Assembly: GCA_050257395.1 (NCBI GenBank)
Contig: JBLMWU010000036.1
Span: 1-54,224, forward strand
Length of the DNA stretch: 54,224 nucleotides
Reading direction: 5' to 3'
From: JAIRTY01 sp050257395
Lineage (GTDB): Bacteria > Actinomycetota > Actinomycetes > Streptosporangiales > Streptosporangiaceae
In this document: one piece after another, positions 41,458-50,474 of the stretch
Position numbering within the stretch: the first letter of the stretch is position 1
How the letters are laid out: every line of letters begins with the position of its first letter
The notes under the pieces: generated by a model
Databases searched by the model: none
Told to the model about the DNA's origin: nothing
The model's input: the letters and a program-made list of their open reading frames with translations, nothing else
Made by a program: the position numbers and the translations under genes

Positions 41458-41479
41458 GGCCTGTAGTTTCAGGCCTTTT
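41458..41479 (+). terminator. Terminator-like hairpin (GGCCTG / CAGGCC + TTTT)
   Basis: A 6-bp stem GGCCTG (41458-41463) and CAGGCC (41470-41475) with a 6-nt loop is followed by TTTT (41476-41479). It lies between the fused ATPase gene and the binding-protein gene. It may end the permease-ATPase transcript or act as an attenuator in the leader of the binding-protein mRNA. Confidence 0.5.
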
Positions 41480-41524
41480 CGGGATGCCATGCACGTGCGA
41501 CGGCGAGTTCCCGCGGAGGATGCC

Positions 41525-43231
41525 ATGGACGCCAGCCGGTCCCCCAAAATCGACCACGGGCGACTCGACGCCCTTCGCAGGGGCCGGGGACCGGTCCAGG
41601 AGCATGTCATCGACGAGTTCGCCGCCGGGCGGCTGTCCAGGCGCGACTTCCTCCGCAAGGGCAGCCTGGTCGGGCTGTCGATGCCGGTGCTGGGCGGGAT
41701 CCTGGCCGCCTGCGGCGGCTCCGGCAGCCCCAGCACCTCGGGCACCACAGCCAAGGGCAAGCCAGGCGCGGTCATCAAGGCCGGGCTCTATGTCCCGGCC
41801 GCCGCCATCAACCCGATCACGATCGCCGACCAGGGCGGCCTGCAGCTGCTGGGCAACGTAGGCGAATTCCTGGTCTTCACCGACCAGCACAACGTCTATC
41901 ACCCCTGGCTGGCGACGAGCTGGAGCTCGAACGCCGATGCGTCGGTCTGGACATTCAAGATCCGTCAGGGCGTCAAATTCAACAACGGCAAGCCGATGAC
42001 GGTCGACGACGTCGTGTACAGCTTCAAGACCCAGTCCGACCCGAAGAGCTCCGCCAACGCGCTGTCGGTCTTCGGCGGCACGCTGTCCCCGGACGGGGTC
42101 CAGAAGGTCGACGACACCACCGTCGCCTTCCACCTCGACGCCCCGGACGGCGGCTTCGTGGATGCGGTGTCCGAAGACAACTACAACATGATCATCGTGC
42201 CGAACGGCTACGACTACGGCAACTACCAGAAGGACTTCATCGGCACCGGCCGGTTCATGAAGACGGCCTACACGCCCAACGTCGGGGCGACCTACGTCCG
42301 GAACCCGCACTACTGGGGGACCCCGGCGCTGCCCTCCCGGATCGACTTCACCTTCTACCCCGATGAGGCGCCGATGGCGGCCGCCCTCCAGGCCGGTTCC
42401 ATCGACTGCATGGACCAGTTCTCCGTCGCCACCAGCCCGCAGCTGCTCACCGGCGGCTTCAACGTGATCAGCCTGAAGGCGGCCACCCACCGCCAGCTCT
42501 CGATGCGCTGTGACACCGGGCCGTTCCGCAACAAGCTGGTGCGCCAGGCGATCGCCTACACCCTGGACCGCCCGGCCATCGTGGCGGCGCTGTTCAAGGG
42601 CCAGGGCGTGGTGGGGAACGACAGCCCGTTCGCCCCGACCTTCCGCTCCACCGACACCAGCGTGGCGCAGCGGACGAAGAACCTGGCGCTGGCCAAGAAG
42701 CTGCTCGCGCAGGCCGGCGTCCCGCGGGGATTCTCGACGCCGCTGCTGACCGAGACCACCCAGGAAATCCCGCACTTCGCGCAGATCGTCAAGCAGTCCG
42801 CGGCCCAGATCGGCGTCGACATCAGCCTGACGATCGAGACGCCCACGAAGTACTACGGCCAGGCGGTGTTCGGCAAGTCGGACTGGCTCGATGGCGAGAT
42901 GAGCCTTGTCGACTATGGCGCGCGGGCCGTCCCGAACGTTTATCTGGAAGCGCCGCTGCAGTCCATCAACGCCAAGACGGGCCAGGGTTCCTGGAATGCC
43001 GCCCACTTCGCGAGCCCCGAGTACGACAAGCTGTCCAAGCAGTTCATCGCGGCAGTGGACTTGTCCACCCAGCGGCAGCTGGCAGGGCAGATCGAGCGGC
43101 TGCTGCTGGATGAGACCCCGATTATCTTCGCCTACTTCTACAACTACCTGAGCGCCTCCCAGAAGAACGTCACCGGGATCTATCCCACGGCGCAGAGCCA
43201 ATTCTTCCTGTGGAACGCCGCCAAGAGCTGA
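41525..43231 (+). CDS. ABC solute-binding lipoprotein, family 5, system 2
   Basis: A 568-residue binding protein. After about 36 polar residues comes a Tat-type lipoprotein signal (LSRRDFLRKGSLVGLSMPVLG, then LAAC with the lipid Cys). The mature part has PWLATSWSSNADASVWTFKIRQGVKFNNGKPMTVDDV, GTGRFMKTAY and RNPHYWGTPALPSRIDF, all standard for SBP_bac_5. ATG 41525 with GGAGGATGCC upstream is preferred to ATG 41456. It is probably co-transcribed with the MIO-less lyase homologue 46 bp downstream. Confidence 0.92.
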   Translation: MDASRSPKIDHGRLDALRRGRGPVQEHVIDEFAAGRLSRRDFLRKGSLVGLSMPVLGGILAACGGSGSPSTSGTTAKGKPGAVIKAGLYVPAAAINPITIADQGGLQLLGNVGEFLVFTDQHNVYHPWLATSWSSNADASVWTFKIRQGVKFNNGKPMTVDDVVYSFKTQSDPKSSANALSVFGGTLSPDGVQKVDDTTVAFHLDAPDGGFVDAVSEDNYNMIIVPNGYDYGNYQKDFIGTGRFMKTAYTPNVGATYVRNPHYWGTPALPSRIDFTFYPDEAPMAAALQAGSIDCMDQFSVATSPQLLTGGFNVISLKAATHRQLSMRCDTGPFRNKLVRQAIAYTLDRPAIVAALFKGQGVVGNDSPFAPTFRSTDTSVAQRTKNLALAKKLLAQAGVPRGFSTPLLTETTQEIPHFAQIVKQSAAQIGVDISLTIETPTKYYGQAVFGKSDWLDGEMSLVDYGARAVPNVYLEAPLQSINAKTGQGSWNAAHFASPEYDKLSKQFIAAVDLSTQRQLAGQIERLLLDETPIIFAYFYNYLSASQKNVTGIYPTAQSQFFLWNAAKS

Positions 43232-43277
43232 CGGCCGCCGCACCAGCCTCCCGCCTGCCGCACCGGGGGAGGCGAAG

Positions 43278-44783
43278 ATGACGGTCGTGGTAGACCGCCG
43301 GGCCGATTTCACGCTGGACAGCTTCCGCAGAGTCGCCTTCGCGGGGGAGCAGGCAGAAATCGGCGCGGCGGCGCGTGAGGCGATGGCCGCTGCCCGCCGC
43401 GGCTTCGTCGCTCTCCTCGACTCCGACCGGACCGCGTTCATCTACGGGGTAACGACCCGGCCGGGCATCGAGGTGCAGACGGCCATCCCGCCGGAGGGCC
43501 AGCGCGAGTACGCGCACTCATTCCGGGAGCACCCGGGATACGGCTTCGGCATGGGATTTCACGATGAACAGGTGGTGCGGGGCATGGCCTTCGCCCGGCT
43601 CGCCGACTTCGTGGAAGGCCACGCCAAAGTGCGCCCGCAGGTCGCCGAGCGCGTGGCGGCGATGCTGCGCTCGCCTATGCCCCGGGTACCGCTCGGAGGG
43701 CAGGCAGGGCCCGGTGAAGTGCTGCCGATGCTGTACCTGACGCGCGCGATCGGAGACCTCGCCCTGGAAGAAGGCGAGGGCATGGCGCTGATCAACGGCA
43801 GCCCCTACTCCACCGCCGTCCTGGCCGATACCGCGATCCGGGCCAGGAACCGGCTGGCTCATGCGGAACTGCTGTTCGCGCTGGCAATGGACGCGCTGCG
43901 GGCCCCGGCCGAGGCGTATGACGAGGCGCTGGAGGACCTCTGGGCCGATCACCACCAGGCTGGGGCGCTGCGTTCCCTACGGCTGCTGCTGGCGGGTGCT
44001 GACGGCACCGGCCGCCTGGGCCACCAGGCACCGGTCAGCTTCCGCATCGTGCCGCGGCTGCTCGGCGAGGCGCGCCGGGCCGTCGCGGAAGCCGAGCGGG
44101 CGGCGGCCGTCGCGCTGAGATCGGTGACGGTCAACCCCGTCTACCTTCCGCCCGACCGCCGCCACCCGCTCGGGCGGATCGCCTCCAACGGCGGATTCCA
44201 CAATGCGGCGGCCTCTCCGGTTCTCCAGTCCCTGTCGTCCTGCTGGGCGGAGCTCGCCCTGACCGCCGAGCGCCAGATCGCCTGCTTCCACCGGGGCCCC
44301 GGTTACGGCCTCCCGCACCTGCTCAGCCCACCGGGGTGGGCAAGCCCGCTCGCCGGTGCGACCAACCTCTTCGGCTGGGTGGTGACCAGCTACGTGGAGA
44401 CGGCCCGCGCCGCTGCCGCACCGGCGCTGATGCCGGCGGTGGTCGCCGACGCCCAGAACGACCTCGCTACGGCCACCTCTCTCGCCCACCAGCGGGAGCG
44501 GCTGGCCGCCGAAGCCTTCGGCGGTACGCAGGCGATCCTGGCGCTCGTCGCCAGCCAGGCTCTGTTCGTCACCGGCCGCCAGCCGGCCCCCGCCCTCACA
44601 GATCTGGTCGCCGGCATCCGGTCGGTCTTCCCCCCGGTCGAGACCGCCTACGGACGTGACCTGGGAGCCGAGGCCGGCCGGCTGGCCGGGGTGTTCCAGG
44701 CAGGCGCGGTCACTGGCAGGCTGGATTTCGCGGAGCCGGGCGCGGCCGGCCGGGCGACGGCACACTACCGCCATGGCGACTGA
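43278..44783 (+). CDS. Aromatic amino acid lyase (HAL/PAL) superfamily protein lacking the MIO triad
   Basis: A full-length 501-residue member of the histidine/phenylalanine ammonia-lyase superfamily. Family marks are YGVTTRPG (Tyr56; usually YGVNTGFG), ALINGSPYST (171-179), QAPVSFRIVPRLLGEAR, and NP-Y...SNGGFHNAAASPVLQ. The segment that normally reads GASGDLAPLAH and cyclises Ala-Ser-Gly to the MIO electrophile reads GQAGPGEVLPML (141-152) with no Ser, so normal ammonia-lyase chemistry is not expected. ATG 43278 has a GGGGGAGGCGAAG site. It overlaps the hydantoinase-like gene by 11 bp and so is co-translated with it. Confidence 0.85.
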   Translation: MTVVVDRRADFTLDSFRRVAFAGEQAEIGAAAREAMAAARRGFVALLDSDRTAFIYGVTTRPGIEVQTAIPPEGQREYAHSFREHPGYGFGMGFHDEQVVRGMAFARLADFVEGHAKVRPQVAERVAAMLRSPMPRVPLGGQAGPGEVLPMLYLTRAIGDLALEEGEGMALINGSPYSTAVLADTAIRARNRLAHAELLFALAMDALRAPAEAYDEALEDLWADHHQAGALRSLRLLLAGADGTGRLGHQAPVSFRIVPRLLGEARRAVAEAERAAAVALRSVTVNPVYLPPDRRHPLGRIASNGGFHNAAASPVLQSLSSCWAELALTAERQIACFHRGPGYGLPHLLSPPGWASPLAGATNLFGWVVTSYVETARAAAAPALMPAVVADAQNDLATATSLAHQRERLAAEAFGGTQAILALVASQALFVTGRQPAPALTDLVAGIRSVFPPVETAYGRDLGAEAGRLAGVFQAGAVTGRLDFAEPGAAGRATAHYRHGD

Positions 44784-46194
44784 TCCGGCCGCTTCCCTGC
44801 CAGGTGGCGACGTGGTGGTCACGGGCGGCACCGTGGTGACGCCCGCCGGCCCGCTGCCCGCCGATGTGGTCGTCGAAGGCGGCATCATCGCCGCGCTGGC
44901 AGCCGCGGGGACGGCGCCGGCCCGGGGGGAGCGGATCGACGCTACCGGCTGTCTCGTCCTGCCGGGCGGGGTGGACCCGCACTGCCACATCATGCCGGAC
45001 GTGGCCGCCGCCACCCGGGCAGCCGCGCTGGGCGGCACGACCACCGTCCTGTCGTTCACCAATCCTGAGCCGGGTGAAGACGCCGTCGAGTGCCTGCTGC
45101 GCCGCCAGCGGGAACTCGCGCGCGCCCGCCCGGCGGTGGACGTCGGGCTGCACGCCATGCTCTACCAGCCGGACCAGGTCCGGGTGGCCGGCCTGCAGGC
45201 GCTCCGGGCGGCTGGGGTGTCCGGCATCAAGGTCTTCCTCGCCTACCACGAGCTGGGGATCATGTGGTCCGCGCGCGGGCTGCTGGAGCTGATGACGGCT
45301 GCCGCGCGGGAGCGGCAGGTGGTCCAGGTCCACTGCGAGGAAGGCCAGCTGATCGAAGGGCTGGTCGCCGGGGCGGTCGCGGCAGGCCGCACCGGGGTGC
45401 GCGTGTTCGCGCAGACCCGGCCGCCGGAGGCAGAGGCGGCTGCGGTAGCCGTCGCGCTGGAGACGGCGGGAATCACGGGAGCTACCTGCTATCTCACCCA
45501 CCTGTCCTGCGCAGAGGCGCTCGACCAGGTCCGGCTGGCGCGCCGGCGCGGCAAACCCGCCCTGCACGCGGAGGTGTGCCTGCATCACCTGCTGCTGGAT
45601 GACGGCAGCTACCAGCGGGACGACGCGGAGCGGTTTCTCGTCGCCCCGCCGCTGCGGCCGCCTGGCCATCAGGACGCCCTCTGGCAGGCGCTCGCGGACG
45701 GGACACTTGACACGGTGGGGTCGGACCACAGCCAGGCGCGCTCGCAGACCATCGGCGAACTGGACCCGGGCGGACGGGGTTACTCCTATGGGATCGCCGG
45801 GGTGGGGGCGCGGCTTCCGCTGCTGCTGTCACGGGGACTGGCGAGGGGCGTGCCGATCCAGCGGCTCAGCGAGGTCGCATCCGCGAACCCGGCGCGGGCG
45901 TTCGGGCATTACCCGCGCAAGGGTGTTCTCGCCCCCGGTTCGGACGCCGATCTGGTGATCTGGGACCCGGGCGCCGAGATGACCATCGAGGCGGCGACGT
46001 TCGACGATGGCACACATGACAGTGTCTACGCGGGTGAGAAGCTGTCCGGGCAGGTACGGGATGTGCTGCTCGGCGGCAGGCTGCTGGTCCGCCAGGGCCG
46101 TTTCGCGGCGGCAGCTCCGGCCGGTTCCTACCTCGGCAGCGGGGCCCCGTCAAAGGGCCGTCTGCGCCCGGATCGCGGCGATGAGCGCGAGTGA
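44773..46194 (+). CDS. Dihydropyrimidinase/hydantoinase-like cyclic amidohydrolase
   Basis: A 473-residue cyclic amidohydrolase. VLPGGVDPHCHIMP has the HxH metal motif, GIKVFLAYH the Lys expected to be carbamylated, QVHCEEGQLIE and CYLTHLSCAEAL the remaining histidines, and TVGSDHSQ the catalytic Asp. GVLAPGSDADLVIWDPG is the standard C-terminal segment. ATG 44773 lies inside the end of the lyase-like gene. It would open a hydantoin, dihydropyrimidine or allantoin-like ring. The 3' end overlaps the convergent LysR gene by 45 bp. Confidence 0.88.
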   Translation: MATDPAASLPGGDVVVTGGTVVTPAGPLPADVVVEGGIIAALAAAGTAPARGERIDATGCLVLPGGVDPHCHIMPDVAAATRAAALGGTTTVLSFTNPEPGEDAVECLLRRQRELARARPAVDVGLHAMLYQPDQVRVAGLQALRAAGVSGIKVFLAYHELGIMWSARGLLELMTAAARERQVVQVHCEEGQLIEGLVAGAVAAGRTGVRVFAQTRPPEAEAAAVAVALETAGITGATCYLTHLSCAEALDQVRLARRRGKPALHAEVCLHHLLLDDGSYQRDDAERFLVAPPLRPPGHQDALWQALADGTLDTVGSDHSQARSQTIGELDPGGRGYSYGIAGVGARLPLLLSRGLARGVPIQRLSEVASANPARAFGHYPRKGVLAPGSDADLVIWDPGAEMTIEAATFDDGTHDSVYAGEKLSGQVRDVLLGGRLLVRQGRFAAAAPAGSYLGSGAPSKGRLRPDRGDERE

Positions 46195-47082
46195 GGTGGC
46201 TGTCATGCGGCGGTGCCGGGGATAGCAGAGGGCGATTTCGCGCGGGATCAGGGTTTCCCGGGGTGGCAGCCAGGTGAGTGACGGATCCACGGCCCGCCTG
46301 GCCGCCAGCCGCCCTATGCATGCGTGCCCGAGCCCGGCTGCGACGAGCCGCTGCAGCGACAGGTTGTCATCGGTCCGGTAGACGATCCTCGGCGCGATAC
46401 CCCGCTCGCTCCACGCCCGCTCGAGTTTGGCCTGCCCCCGCCACCGGTGGGTCCAGGCGACCAGGTCCAGGCCGTCCAGGGCTTCGAAGCCCGGCCGCTC
46501 CAGCTCCGCGATGGCGCTGTCGCGGCGCGTCAGGATCACCCACGAGTCTTCCAGCATCCGCACCGTCTCGATGGACTCGTGCGGCACCGGGCTGACAGCG
46601 AAGGCCAGGTCCAGCTGGCCCCGCAGCAGCACCCCTGCCACGTCCGTGTAATCGTCGAGCTCGGTCAGGACTACCTCGACCGCGGGATGCGCCTCGCGGA
46701 ACGCCTGCAGCGCCGGCGGCATGATCTCGGCCGCCGCGGTCTGGGACACCCCCACCCGCACCCGCAGGCTCTCGCCCCGCTCGGCTTCCTCGGCATCGGC
46801 GGCGATGGCCTCGACCTCGGCTATGGCGCGTCTCGCCCGGCGGCACACCGCCTCGCCGGCCGGGGTCAGCCTCACCTGGCCCCGGCCGCCGGGCCGGTGG
46901 AACAGTGACCAGCCCAGCGCTTTTTCCAGCGAGGAAACCTGGTGTGACAGCGCTGACTGGGTGTACCCGAGCTCCGCGGCCGCGCGGCGGAACGAACCGA
47001 GTTCTGACACGGCGAGCACCGCCCGGAGACCACGCAGGTCGAACGGATTTTTGATCGATTCTGCCGATCGTATTTGCCGCAT
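46150..47082 (-). CDS. LysR-family transcriptional regulator
   Basis: A 310-residue LysR regulator. The N-terminal winged helix-turn-helix is LRGLRAVLAVSELGSFRRAAAELGYTQSALSHQVSSLEKALGWSLFHRP, followed by the effector domain from about residue 105 (LRVRVGVSQTAAAEIMPPALQAFREAHPAVEV). It diverges from an MFS gene across an AT-rich 79-bp gap and probably controls it and the enolase-superfamily gene. The co-inducer is unknown. Confidence 0.93.
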   Translation of the reverse strand: MRQIRSAESIKNPFDLRGLRAVLAVSELGSFRRAAAELGYTQSALSHQVSSLEKALGWSLFHRPGGRGQVRLTPAGEAVCRRARRAIAEVEAIAADAEEAERGESLRVRVGVSQTAAAEIMPPALQAFREAHPAVEVVLTELDDYTDVAGVLLRGQLDLAFAVSPVPHESIETVRMLEDSWVILTRRDSAIAELERPGFEALDGLDLVAWTHRWRGQAKLERAWSERGIAPRIVYRTDDNLSLQRLVAAGLGHACIGRLAARRAVDPSLTWLPPRETLIPREIALCYPRHRRMTATSLALIAAIRAQTAL

Positions 47083-47161
47083 TTCTTCACTTTAGTTGCT
47101 GTTCTATTCATTTTAAGCTTGGTTACTGATGAAACGGCTTGCCGGTGTCCGAGGAGAGCCA
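47083..47161. promoter_or_regulatory. AT-rich divergent promoter region (LysR / MFS)
   Basis: The stretch 47083-47128 is strikingly AT-rich for this genome (for example CATTTTAAGCTTGG), as expected for paired promoters and a LysR binding site. GAGGAGAGCC just before GTG 47162 is the MFS ribosome site. A clear T-N11-A site could not be singled out. Confidence 0.55.
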
Positions 47162-48352
47162 GTGATCGGAGCCCACATTGCCGGGGCCGGCAGGCTGCGG
47201 CTTTTCCGGTTCTGTGTGTATGGCCTCGTGCTGGCGACTGCCGGTACGCAGTTCGCGGTCGTGCCGGTCCTGCCCGCCTATGCTCATCAGTTCGGCCTGT
47301 CCAGCGTTCAGCAGGGTGCGGTGCTCGGCGCGACCGGGCTGGCCGCGCTGGCCGTCTCCTTGCCGGCCGGGGCGCTGGCGGACCGGTTCGGCGCCCGCAG
47401 GCTCACCCTCTGGGCCGGCGTCCTGATGACAGCCGGGGTCTTCGCCCAGGCGCTCGCCACGTCGTTCCCGCTCCTGCTGGTGTCGCGGCTGGTGTTCGGG
47501 GTCGGCTACGCCGTGGTCTGGACGGCCGGGCTGGCATGGCTGGCCCATGTCGTGCCGGGTGGCACAGGTCTCGGCGGTTCGGTGGCCAGTGCCGGTGCGG
47601 GCGGCGTGGTCGGCCCGGCGTTTTCCGGGCTCATGGTCCAGTACTTCGGCCTGGTGACCACGTTCCTCGCCGTGGCGGCGGTCCTGGCCATGCTCACCAC
47701 CGCCCTTATCCTGCTGCGCATGCCGGCCGCCCCGCCAGCGCCCTCCGCCCGCTTGGGCGGGAGGGTGCGGGCCGCTGCCGCCGATCGCGGCACCATCGGG
47801 GCTGCCGCCGCCATCGTCATCGCAGGGGGGACGACGGGAGTCTCGGCGCTGCTGGTGCCCGCCCGGCTGCACGCGGCAGGGTTGCCGCCCGGCCGGATCG
47901 GCCTGGTCTTCGCGGTGGCAGGGGTGCTGTTCGTACTGGGAAGCTCGCTCACCGCCGCGCTGGGCCGCCGTGCTGTGTGCATGCCCGTGATCATGACGGC
48001 CATGCTGGCGCTCGCTCTCGCGTTTTCGCCAGCCACCGTGAGCGCGGCCTCGTTCGCCATCATCGCCATGCTGTGCGCAACCACTGTCGCCCGGTCGGTG
48101 CTGTGGACGGTCAGCTACCCCCTGGCCGCGGCCGGCGCGGAACGCAGCGGCGCCGGTGTCGGCGTGGTGATGGGGCTGCTCAACGGCGTATGGGCAGTGA
48201 CCGTACTGCTCAGCCCGCTGGCGGCGGGATTCGTCGCGGGATTCGTCAGCGCACAGGCGGTCTTCGGGCTCACCGCGGCAGCGTGCGTTGTGGTGCTGGC
48301 CGCTACAGCCGCGGCAGTACGCGGCGACTGGAAGCGGCGGTCCTGGGCATGA
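47162..48352 (+). CDS. MFS transporter
   Basis: A 396-residue, 12-helix major facilitator. The loop 2-3 signature is GALADRFGARRLTLWAGVLM. The start GTG 47162 (VIGAHIAGAGRLRLF) has a strong GAGGAGAGCCA leader, whereas ATG 47129 has none. It lies 37 bp before the enolase-superfamily gene and is probably co-transcribed with it under the LysR protein. It likely imports the acid-sugar or related substrate of that enzyme. Confidence 0.88.
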   Translation: MIGAHIAGAGRLRLFRFCVYGLVLATAGTQFAVVPVLPAYAHQFGLSSVQQGAVLGATGLAALAVSLPAGALADRFGARRLTLWAGVLMTAGVFAQALATSFPLLLVSRLVFGVGYAVVWTAGLAWLAHVVPGGTGLGGSVASAGAGGVVGPAFSGLMVQYFGLVTTFLAVAAVLAMLTTALILLRMPAAPPAPSARLGGRVRAAAADRGTIGAAAAIVIAGGTTGVSALLVPARLHAAGLPPGRIGLVFAVAGVLFVLGSSLTAALGRRAVCMPVIMTAMLALALAFSPATVSAASFAIIAMLCATTVARSVLWTVSYPLAAAGAERSGAGVGVVMGLLNGVWAVTVLLSPLAAGFVAGFVSAQAVFGLTAAACVVVLAATAAAVRGDWKRRSWA

Positions 48353-48389
48353 CCGTGCGCGCGGGAGCAGCATTGGGCGGCACGTCCCT

Positions 48390-49496
48390 ATGAAGATCAC
48401 GGGCATCGAGCTCGTCCGCCTGTCGCTGCCGCTCCAGCCGCCGCTGCTGGCAGCCTGGGACCCCGAGCCGCGCCGCCGCTTCCCAGCCACCCTGGTAATC
48501 GTGGACACCGACGAGGGTGTGCGGGGGATCGGCTCCGGCGATTCGATGGACGGCTTCGACAGTTATGCGGAGCTGTTCATCGGAACCGATCCGCTTGCCA
48601 TCGCCCGGCAGGTACGGGCACTGGAAACCATCGCGTTTCACGGGCCCCGGCCCTGGCCGCTGGAAGCAGCGCTCTGGGACATCGCCGGCCAGGTTGCCGG
48701 CCAGCCTGTCGCCCGGTTGCTCGGGGGATTTACCGACCGGGTGCCCGCGTACGCCTCGACCGGGGCTCTGATGGATCCGGACTCCCGGGTGGAGATGGCG
48801 CTCGCGGCCGCTGGCATGGGCTTCCGGGCGATGAAGATCCGGGTAGACCCGGCCCAGCTCACGAGGGGACTGGCGTCGGTCGCCGCTGTCCGCGAGGCGC
48901 TGCCCGGCTTCACGCTCATGGTCGACCTCAACCAGGGCTGGCGGATGGCGGGGGACAGCAGGGGATCACTCGACCCGGTGGCAGCCCGCCGCATCGCTGG
49001 CCGGCTCGCTGAACTCGATGTCTACTGGATGGAAGAACCTCTCGCGGCCACCGACGTCCGGGGGCTGGCGGCGCTGCGAGCCGCCTGCCAGGTACGGGTG
49101 GCGGGGGGCGAGATGGTCCGCAGCTACGCCGAGCTGACAGCGCTTGTGGAGGCCGACGCGCTCGACGTATATCAGCCGGACGCGGTGCTGGCAGTGGGTA
49201 TCTCGCGTGCGCGCACGCTCGCGGAGCACGTGCTCGCCAAAGGCCGGCTGTTCAGCCCGCACACGTGGACCAACGGCATCGGGCTGCTGGCGAACCTGCA
49301 CCTCACCGCCGGTGTCGGCGGCGGCCCTTACCTGGAGTACCCCTTCGACCCGCCGGGCTGGACGCCAGCGCGGAGGGACTTCATGCTGGCCGAGCCGGTC
49401 GGAATCAGCGGCGATGGCTGCCTCTCCGCCGGCGGGCGGCCCGGTCTGGGCATCGTGCTGGACGAAGCCGCCATCCGCCGCTACCGGGTGACCTAG
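48390..49496 (+). CDS. Mandelate racemase/muconate lactonizing enzyme-family (enolase superfamily) protein
   Basis: A 368-residue enolase-superfamily enzyme. The N-terminal capping domain starts MKITGIELVRLSLPL. The barrel has AMKIRVDP (catalytic Lys), LMVDLNQGW (metal Asp), YWMEEPL (metal Glu), VAGGEMVRS (metal Glu) and FSPHTWTNGIGL (catalytic His), so all expected acid/base and metal residues are present. ATG 48390 is chosen from the conserved N-terminus; the ribosome site is weak. Likely a sugar-acid dehydratase or a racemase. Confidence 0.9.
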   Translation: MKITGIELVRLSLPLQPPLLAAWDPEPRRRFPATLVIVDTDEGVRGIGSGDSMDGFDSYAELFIGTDPLAIARQVRALETIAFHGPRPWPLEAALWDIAGQVAGQPVARLLGGFTDRVPAYASTGALMDPDSRVEMALAAAGMGFRAMKIRVDPAQLTRGLASVAAVREALPGFTLMVDLNQGWRMAGDSRGSLDPVAARRIAGRLAELDVYWMEEPLAATDVRGLAALRAACQVRVAGGEMVRSYAELTALVEADALDVYQPDAVLAVGISRARTLAEHVLAKGRLFSPHTWTNGIGLLANLHLTAGVGGGPYLEYPFDPPGWTPARRDFMLAEPVGISGDGCLSAGGRPGLGIVLDEAAIRRYRVT

Positions 49497-49551
49497 CGAC
49501 GAGTCACCGGGACCTTGCCCACGCCGATCCCGAAGGGGAGCGCGGGCGGCC

Positions 49552-50322
49552 CTACCGTGCCAGGTGCTCGAAACGCTTCTCCCATGCCTCGTGCCTGCGC
49601 CGGGCGTCACGCAGGAACGGGGAGGTGGATATGCCCTTGAGCAGGGCGCGGTTGACGCTGGCGGCCGGCCGCCGCAGCGGCCGGATCACGTCCAGCCACA
49701 TCACCACGCGCGTCTGGTCGGAGTCGTTCCAGGCGGAGTGTTCGTACCCGTCGTCGAAGAACATGGTCGCGCCCTCGGCCCAGTGCCGCGTCTCGCCGCC
49801 CACCTTGATCCCGCAGGAATCCGGCGGGTCGGGGATCTTCAGGCCGAGGTGGCAGCGGACCACACCGCGGTAGGGGCCGCGGTGCGGCGGGATGTGCTTG
49901 CCCGGGGCGAGGATCGAGAAGAACGCGGTGACCAGCCCGGGGATCTGGTCGATCAGCGCGGTCGTGGCGGGGCAGCGGGCACGGTTCGCCTCCGACCGGT
50001 AGCCGTAGGCGAGGAAGAAGAACGCCTTCCAGCGGTCATCGCGGCTGATCGGCTTCACGTCGGCCACGATGTCCTGGAGGTTCGGCAGGTCATCCCGCTG
50101 GCTCAGGACTTCGTCCAGTTCGGCGCGGATGTCCCGCCAGCCGGCCTCCAGGGCCGGAGCCCAGGCGAAGTCCGCACGGTTCAGGAACGGGGTGGTGGGG
50201 ATCTGCGATGAGCGCAGCAGCCACCACTCGAACCCCGACATCAGTAGCTGCCCGGCATCGACGGCCGCGTCGCGGGCCCGCTCGGACAGGGTTAAGGGAT
50301 GCTCTGGTGCCGTCGCGCTCAC
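49552..50322 (-). CDS. Aspartyl/asparaginyl beta-hydroxylase-like dioxygenase
   Basis: A 256-residue Fe(II)/2-oxoglutarate-type dioxygenase of the Asp/Asn beta-hydroxylase family. HIPPHRGPYRGVVRCHLGLKIP is the iron and 2-oxoglutarate region and FFDDGYEHSAWN provides the second His. GTG 50322 has a GGGGGAGGGCTACC leader and is preferred to an in-frame ATG at 50358. In bacteria such proteins hydroxylate free or carrier-bound Asp, or modify lipids. No coupled genes are evident. Confidence 0.85.
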   Translation of the reverse strand: MSATAPEHPLTLSERARDAAVDAGQLLMSGFEWWLLRSSQIPTTPFLNRADFAWAPALEAGWRDIRAELDEVLSQRDDLPNLQDIVADVKPISRDDRWKAFFFLAYGYRSEANRARCPATTALIDQIPGLVTAFFSILAPGKHIPPHRGPYRGVVRCHLGLKIPDPPDSCGIKVGGETRHWAEGATMFFDDGYEHSAWNDSDQTRVVMWLDVIRPLRRPAASVNRALLKGISTSPFLRDARRRHEAWEKRFEHLAR

Positions 50323-50474
50323 GGTAGCCCTCCCCCAGAAGATGTTCACAGCCTGCAACCGCTATTCTGCCCCGGCAGGCTCCGGCAGGCGAGCTTGACC
50401 GTCAACATCGGCGCTGGGCGGCGGGGCCCGGTGGGTTGCCGGGCGTGGCGGCGAGGGCCTGATCTGGGTGACCT

